A DNA stretch of 64,000 nucleotides from Hofstenia miamia (Eukaryota; Xenacoelomorpha; Acoela): NCBI GenBank assembly GCA_004352715.1, contig SCFE01000023.1, positions 2,428,079-2,492,078 of the forward strand. Direction: 5' to 3'. The translations under genes were made by a program, and so were the position numbers. Shown here one piece after another: positions 60,452 to 64,000 of this stretch; the first letter of the stretch is position 1; the number at the start of each line of letters is the position of its first letter. The notes beneath the pieces are model-generated. The model did no database searches. It was not told the DNA's origin and saw only the letters and a program-made list of their open reading frames with translations.

Positions 60452-60685
60452 TTAGTTGCTTGCGGACCTGTCAATGAGATATATGTAAGATTTTTCTGCA
60501 CAAGCCTCTGCCCTGTTGCTTTCCTCTTTCTGTCGACATAATTCTGAGAATGCTTGTTCAGCAGTGTGACCACATTTTAAATGTTGTACCATGAAATGGG
60601 AAGACAACAACACACTGCTTACATGTAACTGTCTTCCTGTCGTTAATTTGTCAAAGAAGTCCCAAACATCTGATTTGAGCGGCAT
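60452..60685 (-). pseudogene. Broken BED-type zinc finger (hAT transposase N-terminus or domesticated relative)
   Basis: The open 77-codon frame starts MPLKSDVWDFFDKL, the typical S-x-V-W-x-F-F opening of BED fingers, and later has MVQHLKCGHTAEQAF with the HLK...H half. In this frame the cysteines are missing, but the next frame over the middle reads TVTCKQC and FPFHGTT, so the C-x2-C half is present between two compensating frameshifts (near 60,635 and 60,595). BED fingers bind DNA and usually head hAT-type transposases; no further transposase follows. Confidence 0.6.
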
Positions 60686-60858
60686 TATATCACTTTACGC
60701 AATACTAATGCTTAAGCATCCAGAGGAATGAATCGCAACAATTAAATATGAAATTCCATTGGCTGCTGACAAATTATGCATTTACACGTGCACAAAAACA
60801 ATTGAGTAAAATTTCACCATTTGATTAATCGATTAATCTCAACAGCTCTACTAGCCAT

Positions 60859-60984
60859 NNNNNNNNNNNNNNNNNNNNNNNNNNNNNNNNNNNNNNNNNN
60901 NNNNNNNNNNNNNNNNNNNNNNNNNNNNNNNNNNNNNNNNNNNNNNNNNNNNNNNNNNNNNNNNNNNNNNNNNNNNNNNNNNNN
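60859..60984. other. 126-base assembly gap with duplicated edges
   Basis: The same ~30 bp (TCGATTAATCTCAACAGCTC...) stands on both sides of the Ns, suggesting the gap is an artefact of unmerged overlap. Confidence 0.85.
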
Positions 60985-61989
60985 TCGATTAATCTCAACA
61001 GCTCTACTAGCCATAAGGGCTTTGCCTAAAACGTCCCAAAGAGTACATCCTGGGTAATGCTAACACGCAGGGGCGCGTCGGTGTGCGGATGCCTGTACCC
61101 ATGTCAGACAATAAAACCAGGGTACAGAAGGTACCACCATGTATACTTTGTATATTTCAAGCCGTTTCAACAATTAGTTGTTGAAGCAGATTCATTTTTA
61201 TATGAAATTATATTGCATATGGACAATCATGTTTCGGAGGACGTGTTACCAGTACGCAGCACAAACAGCGAAGATCTTTGCACCTTATAAGTTGCTTATC
61301 AAGAAACACGAAAACTTGTTCCCAACTTGTTTGTTGAGAATCTGAACTTTGGCACCATGATTTCAGATCGTATTTTTTATCAATTTTGTATAAAGGCTTT
61401 TTTAGATCACTATCAGATGTTCTTTCTGGTTTTTAATAAATTATTATCTTATCTTATCTTATATGAGGGTGGTAATGGTCGAGAGCCTGTCTGTTCTAGT
61501 GTTGTGGATACTGAGGGCGACACAGTGGAAACACTGCTTGCAAGACTGCTACTGGCACCAGTTAGGGTGCGTTTCATAGGGCAGTCATACAAAGAGGAAA
61601 CCCTCTTTCTCTGGTCTGTGAGATATGCCTAGGTCAGCGTTTGCTGTGTCTTCCTGTGAGGCAGCTTTTGCTGTGATCCAAAATCTTGCCATCTATTAAG
61701 GAGTTGAGTGAGGCCTCTGAAAGCTAGAATGCTTTGCATTTTCGTAAATACTGCTCAGAAATTATCTTTCACGGATCTATTAGCAGCCAGCAGGCGCTCT
61801 CTTTAGTTGCCACCTCTAATAGCTTTGGTTGGTCAAAGCGGGAGAGGTCAACCCTCTCAACTAAAGTTCGGCCTTCGGCTTCACTCTGCTGACCAGACTC
61901 AACACAAGTCAGCACTCTGCGCTCCGGCGTCGCCAGAGGTTTCTCAAGATTAAATCGGCCAGCCACACTTCTAAGGTTATAGTTCGGAC
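60985..61989. other. GC-richer interval, unassigned
   Basis: 61,060-61,640 has two successive plus-strand frames separated by one stop in the same phase (61,057-61,290; 61,327-61,632), without recognised domains. 61,760-61,985 is distinctly GC-richer than the rest of the window and precedes, in minus orientation, the LINE remnant as its possible 3' part. Confidence 0.4.
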
Positions 61990-62600
61990 CCGGATCTTTG
62001 TTGCACCCACTGATTTAGTTTGTTGAATTCTTCAGTAACACCACAGATGCGATATAATTTAAGTCTTGTGATAACTGGAACAGAATAAGGAATGTTTCTA
62101 CGAAGTTTGATTAATAGAGCATAGCATGCTTTATGCCTTTTGGTAATATGTACTTTCCATTTTAGGTCATCATTTAACCAAACACCAAGATCCTTTACAA
62201 CTGAAAAAGCATGGAGTTATTCAAAATAAATTGTTAAGGAATCACTAGGTGGAGGCCCACCACTCACAATAAACATTGTTTTGCTTGCTTTGAGCATCAT
62301 CTCATTGAGCATACACCATTCAATACATGCATTCAGATCAAGCTTAAGTGAGGAAAGGTCAGGATTGGAGCCTTTTACATCGTCATCAAATAATTGTAAT
62401 TAACAAAACACAAGTGGCTGGTAAATCATTGATAAACACTATAAAAAGAGTGGACCTAATCACGAGCCCTGAGGTACTTGTGACTTGTGAAAACTATATA
62501 TTTTGATTTATAATCATTAAATCTCACACACTGGTAGCGATAAGATAAGTAAGAAGCAATTAGTTTAAGCAAAGATCCGCCAATGCCAAACTCGCGTAGT
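61990..62600 (-). pseudogene. LINE RT fragment, C-terminal half
   Basis: On the minus strand: QVPQGS near 62,462-62,480 followed by a stop, FINDLPA near 62,420, a DDDVK remnant of the YADD box near 62,380-62,395, MLNEMMLKASKTMF near 62,275-62,315, VKDLGVWLNDDLKW near 62,160-62,205 and a KACYALLIKLRR segment. The pattern is of CR1/Jockey-type RTs. It is a different family from the 3.6 kb LINE, judged by wording of the conserved blocks. Confidence 0.7.
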
Positions 62601-62677
62601 TTTGTAAGTAGAAATTATAGAAAATATAGTATGCAATGCAGTATAGGTAAAAATACAGCAATTCATGTTTTATATTC

Positions 62678-62923
62678 ATGTGTGTTCTATTGGGAGTTTT
62701 AAGATTCTGTGCTATGTTAGTAGGAGACCCGTGGGATTGGGATCAATTCATTATGCAGCCACAAGATTATTCCCTCCGTGATGCTAGGTTAGAGAAAACT
62801 TTCAACAAATATTTCGAGATTCTAGCTCGAAGACAAATAATAATGACAGAGGAAAATTTGCCTAAGAACCTATTTATTGTAAATAAAAGTAGAGTTCTTC
62901 CAAAAAGGAAAAGCTTAGCATAG
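62678..62923 (+). CDS. Possible 3'-terminal exon of an unidentified gene
   Basis: 81-codon frame whose second part (DPWDWDQFIMQPQDYSLRDA to PKRKSLA stop) is compositionally protein-like and charged, unlike the AT-rich noise around it. An AG at 62,719 (TATGTTAG) could be an acceptor. No family was recognised and the first ~17 codons are probably not coding. Could equally be chance. Confidence 0.3.
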   Translation: MCVLLGVLRFCAMLVGDPWDWDQFIMQPQDYSLRDARLEKTFNKYFEILARRQIIMTEENLPKNLFIVNKSRVLPKRKSLA

Positions 62924-64000
62924 TGTATTAAGTTTTCTCATACAGAATATCCCAGAAATACTGATAATATAATATCATAAAATTACACCAACTATCCACA
63001 AAGTCTACCCAATCGGAATTCTACCTAATATGAGACTACACATGTGTATGTATATCATATCATGTTGGAATTTCTGTGCAGGCTCAATTAAGGGACATAA
63101 ATAGCAATGCAACCAATGAATACAAGAATTTATTTATCATATGCTGCCCGATTAGAATACAAAAGCACAATAATACTGATCCAGTCATTGTATTCTAATC
63201 AAATAAAATTTTACAAAATGTACTTATTTTGTGCTCACATGATAAAGCGACAATATTGCAAATAGTTACCATGATATGGCACATTACATTCAGAGTATTA
63301 TCTAGGGCCCTGCGACTACTCGAAGCTTAAACATTAACAGATTTCCAGTGGGGTCGAATCAACTCGAGTTTTATTGATTGAATAAATTTTCATTTTCTAG
63401 TCTTTCCAAAAAGTTAGATTAACACTTCATTAGCAAAGGTTGCGATTTCAAGATGGTAAACAAACTTCACAATTTATTCAAGTGATATTTGATAGGCTTA
63501 CATTCTTAAAATTAATTACATCAACATTGATTGGTTAATGCTATATCTATATGCTTATATACAATACAATAATGATTAATTACACGTTTTTACCCAATTA
63601 TAAACATAACTGCTAGAATTTAATTTTTCGTACTTGTAGATCAGTTGATTATTTAATGGTGATTTTACAATTATGATATTGATAGGACTGTGTGCGTCGA
63701 CAAGACTCGAAATCCGTTTGACTCGAATTTTAAGAGACTGACGCGAAGCAAAAATATCGGAATCGCAAAGCCCTAGTATCATCAGACCCATGTCCAAAGA
63801 AATTTATTTAATATTATAAGGAATTATTAAAAAAGCGATATTATAATCCAATTGGAATCCAATGAATAGCAAATTTTGTTTGTCCAACCAATTCCAATCG
63901 AATTCCAATGTTCAATTGGAATCCAATTAGACTCCAATTTCAATTGACAATCCTGCATTTAAGTGATGAAGTGGCAAGTCGATACAGTTAACGACGGGAC
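62924..64000. repeat. Non-coding end, with CCAATTGGAATCC palindromic repeats at 63,850-63,950
   Basis: Repeated, mutually inverted (C)CAATTGGAATCCAAT words lie within about 100 bp. The remainder is unassigned. Confidence 0.6.

Noticed and set aside
61057-61632. Two in-phase plus-strand frames as one gene
   Set aside because: A stop separates them, no domain is visible, and the open length is explained by locally higher GC.
1-64000. CRISPR arrays, bacterial operons, rRNA genes
   Set aside because: No spaced direct-repeat arrays or rRNA-like conserved blocks; all evidence points to an animal genome.

Overview
This window is AT-rich (about 70% by eye) eukaryotic DNA. It has no operons, long stretches without genes, many microsatellites, and numerous broken transposable elements (CR1-like LINEs, Tc1/mariner, hAT, MITEs, a Ty3/Gypsy integrase remnant and a Polinton/Maverick-type virus-like element). 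The content fits an invertebrate animal, possibly a cnidarian or another AT-rich marine invertebrate, but no sequence here fixes the species. Only one small reading frame (46,816-47,250, minus) looks like an ordinary host gene or exon. A second possible exon is at 62,7xx.

Layout. 1-2.3 kb: decayed plus-strand LINE reverse transcriptase with a MITE inside. 3.6-7.9 kb: the best-preserved LINE, minus strand, with an esterase-type ORF1, an APE-type endonuclease and an RT, all frameshifted. 9.87-12.05 kb: hAT-like element bounded by an 8-bp target duplication. 12.4-14.7 kb: LINE tail, then a ~0.9 kb direct duplication across one N carrying a dead Tc1 transposase. 14.7-19.7 kb: non-coding, with a 31-bp minisatellite, a MITE and an unrecognised coding-like stretch. 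19,737-35,211: Polinton-type element with matching termini, a 6-bp target duplication, long terminal inverted repeats, a capsid-like gene and an rve integrase fragment. Four N runs of exactly 1,000 bases interrupt it, and the small contigs between them partly duplicate sequence near the start of the window. 35.5-40.4 kb: hAT MITE, another dead LINE, a palindrome-rich element and a SINE/MITE-like repeat. 40.4-51 kb: mostly empty apart from the cysteine-rich membrane protein ORF. 51.5-59.75 kb: a second, degenerate relative of the Polinton arranged as a large inverted repeat, with a mariner element inserted in it. 60-64 kb: broken BED zinc finger, dead LINE RT and simple palindromic repeats.

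The most interesting object is the 19.7-35.2 kb element. Its inverted repeats hold a compact promoter (inverted CCAAT boxes, a perfect CRE palindrome, a TATA box) immediately upstream of an intact 173-codon gene of unknown function. The same promoter and gene recur, damaged, at the right end (34.9 kb) and in the second element (59.2-59.7 kb). A third terminus with the same AGTAGTATA tip is at 28,185. Much of the interior may be wrongly scaffolded: contigs at 26,793-28,249 and 29,250-31,066 are near-identical reversed copies of 0.25-1.45 kb and 15.99-17.86 kb and look like alternative haplotypes placed in the gap.
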